Part shown: one piece after another, positions 30,711 through 45,460 of the stretch | Layout of the letters: every line of letters begins with the position of its first letter | Position numbering within the stretch: position 1 is the stretch's first letter | Assembly: GCF_022440845.1 (NCBI RefSeq) | Contig: NZ_JAKNTO010000001.1 | Coordinates: 1,860,001-1,924,000, forward strand | Direction: 5' to 3' | Source: Ruminococcus sp. OA3 | GTDB taxonomy: Bacteria > Bacillota > Clostridia > Lachnospirales > Lachnospiraceae | DNA length: 64,000 nt | The notes under the pieces: generated by a model | The model's database searches: none | What the model was told of the DNA's origin: nothing | Seen by the model: only the letters and a program-made list of their open reading frames with translations | Program-made: the position numbers and the translations under genes

Positions 30711-32648
30711 ATGAAGAACAGACTGAAAGCTCCACGCTTAGCGGAGGTGAAAATAGCAGATGATTTCTGGTCGCCTTATATTTCCCGTGTACGTGACATT
30801 ATGATTCCATATCAGTGGAAAATACTGAATGATCAGATTGAACATGCAGTTCCCAGCCACTGTATAGAGAACTTTAAAATAGCAGCGGGCGAGAGCGAAG
30901 GGGAATACTATGGAGCTGTATTTCAGGATACAGATTTGGCAAAGTGGCTGGAGGCGGTGGCATACAGCCTTGCACTTCGGCCGGACGAAGAACTGGAAAG
31001 GCTGGCAGATTCGGCGATCGATTTGATTGGCAGGGCGCAGCAGGAGGATGGATATCTGGATACCTATTATACGATTAAAGAACCGGGGATGCGCTGGACG
31101 AACCTGCGGGAGGGTCATGAGCTCTATACGGCCGGTCATCTGATCGAGGCGGCCGTCGCGTATTATCAGGCGACGGGAAAACAAAAGTTTCTTAAGATCA
31201 TGTGCAGGACTGCGGACTTGATCGATGAGGTTTTCGGGAAAGGGAAGATCGACGGATTTCCGGGGCATCCGGAGATCGAACTTGCGCTCATCAGGCTGTA
31301 TCACGTGACAGATGAACCCCGTTATCTGAAGCTGGCAAAATACTTTGTGGATGCGCGTCACGGCTCCCCCAATTGTTTTGACCGGGAAGCAAAGAGTCCT
31401 GGGTTTCATCATATCTTCCCGGAATTTGAACACCTGGGATATAACAATGCACAGGCGCATCTTCCGGTTCGGGAACAAAAGACTGCGGATGGACATGCCG
31501 TCCGCGCCGTCTACCTGTATGCTGCAATGGCAGATCTGGGCTGTGAATGCGAAGATTCGAGTCTGCTTAAGGCCTGCCGGACGTTGTATGACAATATCAC
31601 AAACAGACAGATGTTCCTGACAGGTTCCATCGGGGCAGCGGCGGATGGAGAGTGCTTTACCTGCGACTATGATCTGCCGAATAATTACAATTATTCAGAG
31701 ACATGTGCATCAATCGGGCTTGCCATGTTTTCGCTGAGGATGCTGCAGATCGATCGGGACGGGAAATATGCGGATACTGTTGAAAGGGCTTTGTATAATA
31801 CCGTACTCGGTGGAATGGCACTGAGTAGTAAGGAGTTTTTTTATGTGAATCCGCAGGAGGCAGTGCCGGAGCATCTGCGCACCAACCGTACGCTGCGTCA
31901 TGTACTGCCCAAGCGGCGTCCGTGGCTGGGAGTGGCATGCTGTCCGCCTAATATTGCGAGAACGCTGATGTCACTGGGACAATATATCTACGGCGCTGAC
32001 GAGGAAACAGTCTATATTCAGATGTTTATTTCAAATGAAGTACAGTTTACCTTTGGCGGAAAACGGGTGACGATTGCCATGGAGACGACCTATCCCTATG
32101 GGGATACCATTGTTATCCGGGTGAAGAATCCGTATAACGCCCGGTTTAAACTGGCCATACGAAAACCCGGCTGGAGTCAGGACATCTCGATTACTCAAAA
32201 TGGCAGGGAGCAAAAAACTCGATTGGAAAAGGGATTTTGCTTCGTGGAAGAACAGATTTTGGACCAGAGCGTCTTTCAAATCGGGCTGGATATGAAACCC
32301 ATGCTGGTTCAGGCGCATCCCCGGGTGCGCCAGAATGTGGGAAAGGCCGCGATTGTGAGAGGGCCGCTGGTATATTGTCTGGAAGAAATTGACAACGGAG
32401 ATAACCTGGGGGCAATTGTGATTTCCGGAAATGCAGAATTGAATCTGGAGTATTTACCGGATTTATTTGACGGTGTGATGACGATTACGGCAAACGCCAG
32501 GCGCATCCGCGAAGACATATGGGAAGACAGGCTGTATCAGCAATGTTCAGAGGATGAGACGATATCCTGCAGGATTCGCGCGATTCCGTATTGCCTGTGG
32601 AACAACCGGGGAATCGGTGAAATGCTGATATGGATTCACAGAAGATGA
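30711..32648 (+). CDS. Glycoside hydrolase family 127, beta-L-arabinofuranosidase
   Basis: 645 residues, no signal peptide. The (alpha/alpha)6 fold sequence shows typical GH127 (former DUF1680) blocks: DGYLDTYYTI, EGHELYTAGHLIEAAVAYY, NYNYSETCASIG and GVACCPPNIART. The family uses a Zn-bound Cys as nucleophile; the paired Cys in ACCPPN are the expected site, with a Glu in the SETCAS segment. It would release L-arabinose from beta-L-arabinofuranosides inside the cell, feeding the kinase and AraD downstream. Confidence 0.9.
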   Translation: MKNRLKAPRLAEVKIADDFWSPYISRVRDIMIPYQWKILNDQIEHAVPSHCIENFKIAAGESEGEYYGAVFQDTDLAKWLEAVAYSLALRPDEELERLADSAIDLIGRAQQEDGYLDTYYTIKEPGMRWTNLREGHELYTAGHLIEAAVAYYQATGKQKFLKIMCRTADLIDEVFGKGKIDGFPGHPEIELALIRLYHVTDEPRYLKLAKYFVDARHGSPNCFDREAKSPGFHHIFPEFEHLGYNNAQAHLPVREQKTADGHAVRAVYLYAAMADLGCECEDSSLLKACRTLYDNITNRQMFLTGSIGAAADGECFTCDYDLPNNYNYSETCASIGLAMFSLRMLQIDRDGKYADTVERALYNTVLGGMALSSKEFFYVNPQEAVPEHLRTNRTLRHVLPKRRPWLGVACCPPNIARTLMSLGQYIYGADEETVYIQMFISNEVQFTFGGKRVTIAMETTYPYGDTIVIRVKNPYNARFKLAIRKPGWSQDISITQNGREQKTRLEKGFCFVEEQILDQSVFQIGLDMKPMLVQAHPRVRQNVGKAAIVRGPLVYCLEEIDNGDNLGAIVISGNAELNLEYLPDLFDGVMTITANARRIREDIWEDRLYQQCSEDETISCRIRAIPYCLWNNRGIGEMLIWIHRR

Positions 32649-32660
32649 CAGGAGGGAAAT

Positions 32661-33755
32661 ATGGCAGGTATAACATTTAAACACGTGAAAAAAGTGTATC
32701 CGGGTAACGTGGCGGTTGTCCCGGATCTGAATCTGGAGATTAAAGACAAGGAGTTTATCGTGCTTGTCGGGCCGTCAGGATGCGGAAAGTCGACAACATT
32801 GCGGATGATCGCAGGGCTGGAGGAGATCACAGACGGCGAGCTGTATATCGGTGACCGCGTGGTAAATAACGTTCCGCCGAAGAACAGGGATATCGCGATG
32901 GTATTTCAGAATTATGCGCTGTATCCGCACATGACGGTATATAAAAATATTGCATTTGGTCTGAAACTGAGGAAGACACCAAAAGAGGAGATTGATCAGA
33001 AAGTACATGAAGTGGCTAAGATTCTGGATCTGGAGCCGTTACTGAACCGTAAGCCGAAAGCACTCTCGGGCGGACAGCGGCAGAGGGTAGCACTGGGACG
33101 CGCGATGGTTCGCAAGCCTTCGGTATTTTTGCTGGATGAACCGCTTTCCAACCTGGATGCAAAATTGCGTACTTCCATGCGATCCGAAATCAGCAAGCTG
33201 CATAAGCGGTTAGACACGACTTTTGTGTATGTCACTCACGATCAGACAGAGGCAATGACGATGGGAGACCGCATCTGTGTGATGAAGGATGGTATCATTC
33301 AGCAATTTGACATACCGCAGGTGCTGTACAGCGCACCGTGTAACCTGTTTGTCGCCGGATTTATTGGGTCTCCGCAAATGAATTTTATGGAAGCACAGAT
33401 CGCGGAAGAAAACGGGAAACTCTATGCAAAGTTTGCAGGAACGGCACTGCCAATGACCCGGGAAAAATCAGAAAAGCTGCGGGACTATATTGGGAAGACA
33501 GTGATTTTAGGCATTCGCCCCGAGGATTTCCTGCCGGCGGGCGGCAAAGAGGCGGGGACGATTACCGCATATGTGGATCTGGTGGAACCGATGGGTGCAG
33601 AGATGAACCTGTATCTGCAGTGCGATGAGAAGAAGATGGTGGTCCGCATGCCGGGAGAATATCAGGTAAAAGAGGAAACAGAATGTACGCTGGCGGTGAA
33701 AGCGGACAAGATTCATGTGTTTGACAAAGGTACGCAACTGGCGATCTGCCACTGA
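32661..33755 (+). CDS. Carbohydrate ABC transporter ATPase (MsmK/UgpC type)
   Basis: 364 residues: Walker A GPSGCGKST, Q-loop FQNYALYPHM, signature LSGGQRQRVALGRA, Walker B FLLDEPLSNLDAKL, H-loop VTHDQTEA, and a C-terminal TOBE regulatory domain from about residue 235. It powers the MalFG-type permeases upstream; a shared MsmK may serve other importers too. GGAGGG precedes the ATG, and it follows the GH127 stop by 12 bp. Confidence 0.93.
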   Translation: MAGITFKHVKKVYPGNVAVVPDLNLEIKDKEFIVLVGPSGCGKSTTLRMIAGLEEITDGELYIGDRVVNNVPPKNRDIAMVFQNYALYPHMTVYKNIAFGLKLRKTPKEEIDQKVHEVAKILDLEPLLNRKPKALSGGQRQRVALGRAMVRKPSVFLLDEPLSNLDAKLRTSMRSEISKLHKRLDTTFVYVTHDQTEAMTMGDRICVMKDGIIQQFDIPQVLYSAPCNLFVAGFIGSPQMNFMEAQIAEENGKLYAKFAGTALPMTREKSEKLRDYIGKTVILGIRPEDFLPAGGKEAGTITAYVDLVEPMGAEMNLYLQCDEKKMVVRMPGEYQVKEETECTLAVKADKIHVFDKGTQLAICH

Positions 33756-33830
33756 TGAGGGATAAGGTTGAAAGAAAACTTTCACCCATCCCTGATTTGA
33801 GCCGCAACAAGTGCGGCATGAGAGGAGAAA

Positions 33831-35411
33831 ATGAAACACGAACATATATTGGGGATCGAGCTTGGATCCACCCGTATAAAGGCAGTGCTGACGGATGTGA
33901 ACTATCAGGAGATTGCGTCCGGAAGCCATCAATGGGAAAACCATTATGAAAATGGCCTGTGGACATACGCAGAGGCGGAAATATGGGAGGGACTGCAGTG
34001 CTGCTATAAAAACATGGCAGAAGATTACGAACGCAGGTTTGGAGAAGCACTGACGGAAATTTCGGCCATCGGTCTCAGCGGCATGATGCACGGTTATCTC
34101 GTTTTTGACGAGGCGGGAAACCTGCTGACGCCGTTTCGCACATGGCGGAATACGAATACCGGGCAGGCGGCAGATGAACTGACGAAACTGTTTTCCTTTC
34201 CTGTTCCGCAGCGATGGAGCATTGCACATCTATACCAGGCAATCCTGAATCAGGAACCACATGTGAAAGCAGTGCGCTACATGACGACTTTGTCAGGTTA
34301 TGTGCACTGGAAACTAACGGGAAAAAGGGTTCTCGGAGTAGGAGATGCGTCTGGAATGTTTCCAATTAACAGAGAAACTGCAACCTATGACGAGGCGATG
34401 CTCGCAGCTTTTGATGAGCGTATAGTAGATGAGAAGTTCCCGTGGAGATGCAGGGACATTCTCCCTGATGTATGCAAAGCAGGTGAGGATGCAGGGCATT
34501 TGACCGAGGAGGGGGCAGGGATGCTGGACGTGACAGGGAATCTGAAGGCCGGCAGTGTATTGTGTCCTCCGGAGGGAGATGCGGGAACCGGTATGGTTGC
34601 GGCAAATGCCGTGCGCCCCTGCACCGGAAATGTCTCCGCGGGCACGTCCATCTTTGCCATGGTCGTCTTGGAAAAACCGCTTGCGGAGGTGCATCCGGAG
34701 ATCGACATTGTCACGACGCCGGAGGGATCACAGGTAGCGATGGTACACTGTAATAACTGTACGTCTGAGATCAATGAATGGGCGTCTTTATTTCAGGAAT
34801 TGCTGCGGGGGATGGGTGTGGAAAAAACAGACGCCCAACTGTATCAGCTCCTGTTTGAAAGTGCTGCCATCAGCGACGGTGACTGCGGCGGTGTGTTATG
34901 CTGCAACTATCATTCCGGTGAGCCGATTGTGAAGATGGAAGAGGGACTGCCGATGCTCATACATCGGACAGAGGGGCATCTGAGTCTGGGGAATTTCATG
35001 AGGGCTCAGCTGTATGCAGCGGTGGCAACGCTGAAGATCGGATTTGATATCATCAGAAAGGAAGGGATCCGCGTCGACTATCTCACCGGGCACGGCGGAC
35101 TGTTTAAAACGCCGGAAGTCGGACAGAGAATTTTATCGGAAGCATTGAAGGTTCCCGTATGTACAATGGACCATGCCGGAGAGGGAGGTGCGTGGGGCAT
35201 TGCACTTCTGGCAGCTTATCGTCTCAGACAGGGAATGGATGGCTCCCTGGATGATTTCCTGAGCCAATGTGTCTTTCGTGATACACACCGGACAACCATC
35301 TGTGCAAAGGAAGAGGAACAGAGATGCTTTGATATTTACATGAAACAATACGATAATCTGCTGAACATAGAGCGGGTGGCCATAGAAGAACTGTATGAAG
35401 GGCACCGGTAG
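33831..35411 (+). CDS. FGGY-family pentulose kinase (L-ribulokinase/xylulokinase-like)
   Basis: 526 residues, the FGGY two-domain fold: phosphate motif [15 protein letters not shown] at the N-terminus, [15 protein letters not shown], the mid-protein [14 protein letters not shown], and a C-terminal [20 protein letters not shown]. It phosphorylates a keto-pentose. Because AraD follows, L-ribulose is the likeliest substrate, though the sequence is not a typical AraB and could act on xylulose or another ketose. GAGGAG precedes the ATG. Confidence 0.85.
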   Translation: MKHEHILGIELGSTRIKAVLTDVNYQEIASGSHQWENHYENGLWTYAEAEIWEGLQCCYKNMAEDYERRFGEALTEISAIGLSGMMHGYLVFDEAGNLLTPFRTWRNTNTGQAADELTKLFSFPVPQRWSIAHLYQAILNQEPHVKAVRYMTTLSGYVHWKLTGKRVLGVGDASGMFPINRETATYDEAMLAAFDERIVDEKFPWRCRDILPDVCKAGEDAGHLTEEGAGMLDVTGNLKAGSVLCPPEGDAGTGMVAANAVRPCTGNVSAGTSIFAMVVLEKPLAEVHPEIDIVTTPEGSQVAMVHCNNCTSEINEWASLFQELLRGMGVEKTDAQLYQLLFESAAISDGDCGGVLCCNYHSGEPIVKMEEGLPMLIHRTEGHLSLGNFMRAQLYAAVATLKIGFDIIRKEGIRVDYLTGHGGLFKTPEVGQRILSEALKVPVCTMDHAGEGGAWGIALLAAYRLRQGMDGSLDDFLSQCVFRDTHRTTICAKEEEQRCFDIYMKQYDNLLNIERVAIEELYEGHR

Positions 35412-35436
35412 TTTTCAGCAGTTAAGGAGATTGGAT

Positions 35437-36132
35437 ATGCTGGAAGAACTAAAAGAAAAAGTGTGGGAAGCAAATATGCTTTTGCCGAAATATGCGCTGA
35501 TCACGTTTACATGGGGGAATGTTTCCGGGATTGACCGTAGCAGGGGACTGGTTGTAATTAAACCATCCGGTGTGGCGTATGAGAATATGAAACCGGAGGA
35601 CATGGTTGTTGTGGACCTTGAAGGCACAGTTTTAGAAGGAAAATGGAAACCGTCCTCAGATACGCCGACCCACCTGGAATTGTATAAGAATTTCTGCGAT
35701 ATCGGCGGTGTGGTTCATACACATTCGAGATGGGCGACGACATTTGCGCAGGCAGGCCTGGAAATTCCTCCGCTTGGAACGACGCACAGTGATTATTTTT
35801 ATGGAGCGGTTCCCTGTACGCGTACTATGACTCCTGAGGAAATAAACGGGGAATATGAAAAAGAGACCGGTAAAGTAATTATAGAAACATTTCGGGATCT
35901 GGACCCACAGACGATTCCTGCAGTTGTGGTACACAGTCATGGTCCCTTCACATGGGGGGAGAGTCCGGAAAAAGCGGTGGAATATGCAGTTGTTCTGGAA
36001 GAATGTGCAGGAATGGCCTGGCAGGATCTGCTGGTTTCCAACAATACGGTACGACCGATTCAAAAAGAGCTGCTGGATCGGCACTACTTGCGTAAGCATG
36101 GACAAAATGCTTACTATGGACAAACAGTATAA
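35437..36132 (+). CDS. araD: L-ribulose-5-phosphate 4-epimerase
   Basis: 231 residues, the normal AraD length. It converts L-ribulose 5-phosphate to D-xylulose 5-phosphate, entering the pentose phosphate pathway. Family blocks are clear: [20 protein letters not shown], the Zn ligands in VHTHSRWAT and [10 protein letters not shown], and [10 protein letters not shown]. The frame overlaps the kinase gene back to 35395, but the ATG at 35437 follows AAGGAGA. It ends the sugar operon before a terminator. No L-arabinose isomerase gene is in the window. Confidence 0.94.
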   Translation: MLEELKEKVWEANMLLPKYALITFTWGNVSGIDRSRGLVVIKPSGVAYENMKPEDMVVVDLEGTVLEGKWKPSSDTPTHLELYKNFCDIGGVVHTHSRWATTFAQAGLEIPPLGTTHSDYFYGAVPCTRTMTPEEINGEYEKETGKVIIETFRDLDPQTIPAVVVHSHGPFTWGESPEKAVEYAVVLEECAGMAWQDLLVSNNTVRPIQKELLDRHYLRKHGQNAYYGQTV

Positions 36133-36140
36133 CATCAGTT

Positions 36141-36182
36141 AAAAAGTCAGGTGCGAAAGATATTCTTGCACACTGACTTTTT
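36141..36182 (+). terminator. Terminator of the arabinoside operon
   Basis: AAAAAGTCAGGTGC pairs with GCACACTGACTTTTT with a small bulge, ending in T residues. From here to about 36434 there is no gene that I can see. Confidence 0.8.
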
Positions 36183-36453
36183 CTTTCAAATGACACCAGA
36201 GAGAGAAATTAATATGATTTTATTTTGAAATGAACGGACCTTAAGCACAGTACAGACATTGTTTGGGGGCAAAAGTAATATACAGAGGTGTCAGTCGTTT
36301 TTCTTTCGGGAAACATATTGGAAACATGATAACTGTGAGTCAATCCGGTATAAAGAATTGTTAAAAATAAGGGATATAATGGGGCAGGCGAACAGGAAAT
36401 TACGGATACATTTGTCGGATTAAAAAAATAAATAAAAAAAATGGAAAAAAGAG

Positions 36454-36482
36454 TTGACTTATGGGGGGACCCGTGCTATTCT
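36454..36482 (+). promoter_or_regulatory. rRNA operon B promoter
   Basis: TTGACT, 17-bp spacer, TATTCT, identical to operon A. The 24-nt left arm of the 16S processing stem is at 36530-36553. Confidence 0.8.
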
Positions 36483-36658
36483 AATATAGCTGTCGCTGAT
36501 ACAGACAAGCACAGCAAACAACGAACTTTGATAACTGAACAGTAAAACACATCCTTGAAAATTCTAAAAAAAGAATTTCATTAAATTGACGAAAAGTCAA
36601 AACCAACAGTAAAAGGGATAAGATAGCCAAGAGTTATCTTGAACTGGAACGAACACTT

Positions 36659-38480
<1,822 letters not shown>

Positions 38481-38597
38481 TCTGGTGGCGATGCGCTTAG
38501 GGGAAACACCCGTACCCATCCCGAACACGATGGTTAAGACTTAAGCGGCCGATGGTACTGCACTGGTGACGGTGTGGGAGAGTAGGTGGCTGCCAGA
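38481..38597 (+). rRNA. 5S rRNA, operon B (between 16S and 23S)
   Basis: 117 nt with the same terminal helix as the first copy and one base difference (A38500). Again it lies before 23S. Confidence 0.95.
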
Positions 38598-39134
38598 ACC
38601 CTTTAAAAAGTGTGGGAAACGCTTTTTGAGATAAAACGGGCACCCACAGAAGCGTGCCAACCTACAACAGCAGGGAAGTGTTGTTTTACATAACTGGTTT
38701 TACCAGTGATCAGAGAGAACAAAGAAGTTTGTTGTTTCTGATGGCTGATAAAACAGCCGGCGAGACGAAGGCGGACGATGTGAGCGGACATCGGGATCAA
38801 AGATCCCTCAGTCGTGACATTACATGCCAATACATGAAAGAATCTTTGCACGGACAGGCGAACCTGACCGCACAAACCTTGTTTCCTGTGTTCCCATCAG
38901 GGAAGTGTTTCGCGTATGTACCTTGAAAACCGCATATACGAAAATATCTATATTGATAACATCTCTTATCAGCGAAGCTGATAAGCAAGAAACGTTAGAG
39001 ATAGGAAAAGACATCCGAGGAACCACAGGCAGAGATGCATGTGGTGAATCAAACATTGTAAACGCAATGAAACGAAACGCTCGATGCGAAAGCATCGCAA
39101 GTACCGACTGTTCCAAACGCTATTGGAGCAGGAA
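38598..39134 (+). other. 5S-23S spacer, operon B
   Basis: No tRNA and no gene. The first about 95 bp differ from operon A; the rest agrees. The left arm of the 23S processing stem is at 38920-38939. Confidence 0.65.
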
Positions 39135-42028
<2,894 letters not shown>

Positions 42029-42249
42029 AGCACGCGAAGCGTGCGAAGGTCGTTCGATAGAGCAAAGCGAGATCGAACTTCCCCTGCATAAGCAGAAGGA
42101 AGTAAGAGAAGCGGGATCGAACTTCCCCTGCATAAGCAGAAGGAAGCAAGAGAAGCGGAGATCGAATGACCCGAAAGAAGACGGTAGAAGCGTGGATGGA
42201 TGTAATAGTGTATGCGGTTTTGAAGGTATATCAAAACATATATGGTTAT

Positions 42250-42320
42250 AGGGGATTAGTTCAATGGTAGAGCACCGGTCTCCAAAACCGTCGATGGGGG
42301 TTCGAATCCCTCATCCCCTG
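42250..42320 (+). tRNA. tRNA-Trp (anticodon CCA)
   Basis: A 71-nt cloverleaf: acceptor AGGGGAT / ATCCCCT, D loop with GTTCAATGGTAGAGC, anticodon loop CTCCAAA with CCA, and T arm GGGGGTTCGAATCCC. CCA is not encoded. It lies about 20 bp after the 23S processing stem and is probably part of the rRNA B transcript. Its 3' half is repeated at 45461, so it looks like an integration site. Confidence 0.95.
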
Positions 42321-42374
42321 TTAATAAAAGCCCTGTAAATTCAACGTTTACAGGGCTTTTTGTCATTATACATA
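42280..42374 (+). repeat. att-like repeat, left copy (3' half of tRNA-Trp plus terminator)
   Basis: 95 bp starting in the anticodon loop (CTCCAAAACCG) and running past the terminator. 86 of 95 positions match 45461-45555; five of the nine differences are in the terminator loop. Direct repeats of a tRNA 3' half are the mark of integrase-driven insertion. Confidence 0.7.
42327..42360 (+). terminator. Terminator of rRNA operon B / tRNA-Trp
   Basis: AAAGCCCTGTAAA pairs with TTTACAGGGCTTT around a 7-nt loop, then T residues. A near copy lies at about 45508-45541 in the second repeat. Confidence 0.9.
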
Positions 42375-42587
42375 TGCATCGCTTGCCTCGTGATCAGAAT
42401 CTTTGAGAAGATGGCTATAGATATCCTGTACAGATTTGATTTTGCTCCTAATCGAACAAGTTCCGTGATTTGTTTATATACAAAAATACTGTATCTATTT
42501 CAGAGGGGATGGCACTATGAAAAAGGATGTAAAAGAGACGGATAAGGCAAAGGATATCTGATACAATGAAAAAAGGGAGGATGCGTA

Positions 42588-43424
42588 ATGTTAAAAGATG
42601 CGATTATTGGTTTTGCCATTGGTGACGCGCTTGGTGTGCCTGTAGAGTTTCAGAGCAGAGGAAGCTTTACTGTGAAAGATATGCAAGGGTATGGGACACA
42701 CGATCAACTGCCAGGAACATGGTCAGATGATACCAGTATGACGATTGCAACTTGTGCATCCATCAAGCGGAAAGGCTGCATTGATTATTATGATCTGATG
42801 CAATGCTTCCATGATTGGTATAATACTGGTGCTTATACTGCAGATGGTACTGTTTTTGATATTGGGAATACGACCTTTCAGGCGATTAATAAGTATCGTA
42901 ATGGTGAAATGCCTATCAGATGCGGCATAAGTTCTGTTAGTGCTAACGGCAATGGCTCTTTGATGCGTATCTTGCCGCTGGCTTTTATGGACAGTACAAA
43001 AGAAGAGGTCTGTAATGTGTCAAAGCTGACACATGCACATGAGATATCACAGAAAGCATGTTGCATTTATGTGGATATTGCTAAGAGACTCTTAAAAGGA
43101 GAATCATTTAGAAATATTATGTCGTCATTATTCTATCAGGCACCTTTTAATCGCCTGCAGCGTTTGGAGACTCTTCCAGAGGCTGCCATACAGTCATCAG
43201 GATATGTTGTACATACGCTGGAAGCTGCCTTATGGTGCGTTGTAAATACCAGCACATTTGAACAATGCGTGCTGAAAGCGGTAAACCTTGGTGATGATAC
43301 TGACACGACAGCCGCAGTGGCCGGGGGACTGTCAGGTATTATATATGGATATGACAATATTCCCAGGAACTGGATCGCGATACTCAGAAATATAGAGGCC
43401 ATTGAGCAAACGTTATTTATGTAA
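42588..43424 (+). CDS. ADP-ribosylglycohydrolase family protein
   Basis: 278 residues of the DraG/ARH family, which removes ADP-ribose from proteins or small molecules. Metal-binding motifs are visible: GFAIGDALGVPVEF at the N-terminus, TWSDDTSMTIA (paired Asp), and NLGDDTDTTAAVAGGLSG near the C-terminus. GGGAGG precedes the ATG. It is the only clearly intact gene with a known fold inside the tRNA-Trp-bounded island. Standalone members of this family also occur in phages and defence or toxin-reversal settings; no ADP-ribosyltransferase partner is visible here. Confidence 0.9.
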   Translation: MLKDAIIGFAIGDALGVPVEFQSRGSFTVKDMQGYGTHDQLPGTWSDDTSMTIATCASIKRKGCIDYYDLMQCFHDWYNTGAYTADGTVFDIGNTTFQAINKYRNGEMPIRCGISSVSANGNGSLMRILPLAFMDSTKEEVCNVSKLTHAHEISQKACCIYVDIAKRLLKGESFRNIMSSLFYQAPFNRLQRLETLPEAAIQSSGYVVHTLEAALWCVVNTSTFEQCVLKAVNLGDDTDTTAAVAGGLSGIIYGYDNIPRNWIAILRNIEAIEQTLFM

Positions 43425-43456
43425 ACCATCAGCCAGTCAAATGGCCGGTGGTTTTT
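43424..43456 (+). terminator. Terminator of the ADP-ribosylglycohydrolase gene
   Basis: AACCATCAGCC pairs with GGCCGGTGGTT (two imperfect pairs), then T residues. Confidence 0.7.
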
Positions 43457-43572
43457 CTTATACCAACGGAAAAGAGAAGCTATAAGGGTAAAAGTATTGA
43501 CTAAGTTTCGGGACTGGACAGCAGATATGAAATTCCGAAAGCCTGGTGCATTCCTGACCATACGCGCACCGA

Positions 43573-43879
43573 TTGTATTTTCATCCGGAGTATCATTTCA
43601 GCACAAAAGAAAATCCGGGAGCAAAAGGGAAATGGTTTGAGGATTGGCTACTAAGAGGCAGCAAGTCAAACTTTGCGATTAAGGCTTATAAAGAACAATA
43701 CAGCTTGGCGGATTATGATGTTATCAGATGTAAGGGAGGACTATATCGCTTCACAGGAGCTTGCTGATCATGTGGATATGGGGAAACTGCCTGATAAGCA
43801 GGAACGGTCTGTCGGGGTGTTATACTATGAAATGGTCATTGAGCCGGCTGTTGTTTATGAGAAAGAAAAAGGTGAATAA
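43573..43879 (+). pseudogene. Phage-like structural gene remnants, frameshifted
   Basis: Two overlapping short frames (43573-43767 and 43673-43879). The second reads REDYIASQELADHVDMGKLP then DKQERSVGVLYYEM, a pattern I associate with phage head-tail or minor capsid proteins. The first (FHPEYHFSTKENPGAKGKWF) is unrecognised. Their overlap suggests a frameshift in one decayed region. Identification is from memory and tentative. Confidence 0.4.
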
Positions 43880-43881
43880 AT

Positions 43882-44013
43882 ATGGCAGGTGCAGCAAAAA
43901 CGGGAGTATATCCTTGCTACGAAAAGCAGTTCCAGATTGACACTGCGGTATCCGGTGCAACAGCGGCAATGAAATCCGGTATTTTGTTATGCGAAACTAG
44001 GCAGGGGAATTAA
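43882..44013 (+). pseudogene. Truncated phage tail-tube-like protein
   Basis: Begins with ATG and MAGAAKTGVYPCYEKQFQID, then TAVSGATAAMKSGI, and stops after about 43 residues. The start resembles phage major tail proteins of Firmicutes, which are several times longer. It directly follows the previous remnant, as tail genes do in prophages. Confidence 0.4.
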
Positions 44014-44162
44014 TTAATAATTGACGTTTATTAGAAAATTAAGGAATTATGAAATAGAGAATGATATCAATTATTTTTTTATTCGAGAGTATGGGGATCG
44101 TCCCATCTCATAAAAACCCCCGGCTGTGCTATGCCGGAGGGATATCTTTAAAATGGGCCACA

Positions 44163-44711
44163 TCAGGTTCTAACATTGAATTTCTGACTGCAATAAGCAC
44201 AAGTTACTTCAATATTTCCACGACCTGAAGGCACATTCATTCTTTTTGAGCAGTATGGACATGTTAAGAGTGTTTTTGCATTTTTAGTAGTATTCGTTAC
44301 AGGATCAACCCTTGTTTTAGAACCCCTAAATAGACCGCCAAGCATTAAGATTACACCGCCAATAAGTACGTAACTCCCCCATGCCATTTTTGTCGTATAA
44401 AATGCGGTATTACTTTGATAACAGAGAGCTTTTAGCAGAAACAAACCATAAGCACTCGTTACAACAGCCATAAATTTTGAAAACGAATTGGATTTTACAA
44501 TCAAATATAACGTAATAACTGCCATGACGATATAGGCTACACCAAACTTGGAAAACCCAATAATCATATTAGGGGTAATGGCCCCCCCCTGCAAAGCGGC
44601 TGTTACACCGGTGTAAGTTTGTGTTTTGCTGATGGGTAAAAAGGCTGCGGAAAAACATAATACGGATCCAAAAGCAGCACTTGAAGATTTTTCTGTGTTT
44701 TGTGTATTCAT
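44163..44711 (-). CDS. Membrane protein with C-terminal zinc ribbon, unknown
   Basis: 182 residues. About four hydrophobic segments between residues 12 and 125, then a hydrophilic linker and a zinc ribbon with CPYC and CAYC (residues about 150-175). No enzymatic motif. GGGGG precedes the ATG on the minus strand. It is the only minus-strand gene in the island. The ribbon suggests binding of a protein or nucleic acid at the membrane, but I cannot assign a role. Confidence 0.6.
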   Translation of the reverse strand: MNTQNTEKSSSAAFGSVLCFSAAFLPISKTQTYTGVTAALQGGAITPNMIIGFSKFGVAYIVMAVITLYLIVKSNSFSKFMAVVTSAYGLFLLKALCYQSNTAFYTTKMAWGSYVLIGGVILMLGGLFRGSKTRVDPVTNTTKNAKTLLTCPYCSKRMNVPSGRGNIEVTCAYCSQKFNVRT

Positions 44712-44863
44712 ATTTTTTCCCCCTGATTAAGAATATAATTGTTTATATGTTTAGGATACAATCTGTTTTTGCAAATTTGTTTTGGTATGTATATAAGCAT
44801 TAATCAGGTATTTCGTGTGAATCTGAGTGGTTTTTTTGTTATGGGAGGGATTTCAATGTAGGA

Positions 44864-45178
44864 TATGAAAAAAGGAACTGTTTTTACAAAAAGCTAAGAG
44901 TTTTTGCTCATTATTTTAGTCATTTTAATTTTTTTTGCGCTTTCGTCCAAGGATGTAAATGCTGATGCGGCCGTTACATCTGAAGAAATTAATTCTTATT
45001 TATTCGTATTTGACTAGAGATATTCCTAATATGAAATTTAGTGTAACAGCATTTGAGGGCTATAATAATTAACAAGGATATTTCATATTTCCTCATTATG
45101 AATGGAAATATGGCGTAGTAGATACGTCAAAAGAGAAGAGTGTCAGCTACGGACCAGCCGTTTGGGTTGCACAGTAAA
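44864..45178 (+). pseudogene. Decayed small exported-protein gene
   Basis: An ATG at 44864 is followed by hydrophobic codons in broken frames (early stop, shifts). A later frame reads TRDIPNMKFSVTAFEGYNN, a stop, then GYFIFPHYEWKYGVVDTSKE and KSVSYGPAVWVAQ to a TAA near 45178. It looks like a secreted protein gene broken by at least two lesions. Family unknown. Confidence 0.4.
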
Positions 45179-45251
45179 AGAGGCCGAAAAAGAAGAATAT
45201 CGAATCTTTATATATAGGAACGATTACTAATAAATTGTACATAGCGCTATG

Positions 45252-45287
45252 AGCCTCCGGTTTTCCTCCCGGAGGCTATTTTTATTT
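45252..45287 (+). terminator. Terminator inside the island
   Basis: AGCCTCCGG (45252-45260) pairs perfectly with CCGGAGGCT (45269-45277), followed by TTTTTATTT. From here to 45460 there is no gene I can support. Confidence 0.8.
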
Positions 45288-45460
45288 GCCTTAAAAAATA
45301 GAACCGATAAATGGCTACGCGTCAATGGGCTACAATTGCCGGTACACGCAACCAAATATGGTTCTGTAGAAAGTATATTTGGTATTGGATACAGCGTAAA
45401 TAAGCGGTCTTTTGGGAATTACGAATAGATAAACTATGCTATGAAAATATTAACGGTAAA

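Noticed and set aside
30738-31496. 252-residue minus-strand frame opposite the GH127 gene
   Set aside because: Antisense shadow with no recognisable motif.
33507-34229. 240-residue minus-strand frame across the ATPase and kinase genes
   Set aside because: Crosses two real plus-strand genes; no start signal or motif.
42360-42545. 61-residue plus-strand frame after the tRNA-Trp terminator
   Set aside because: No start signal and no recognisable sequence; begins in the terminator/att repeat.
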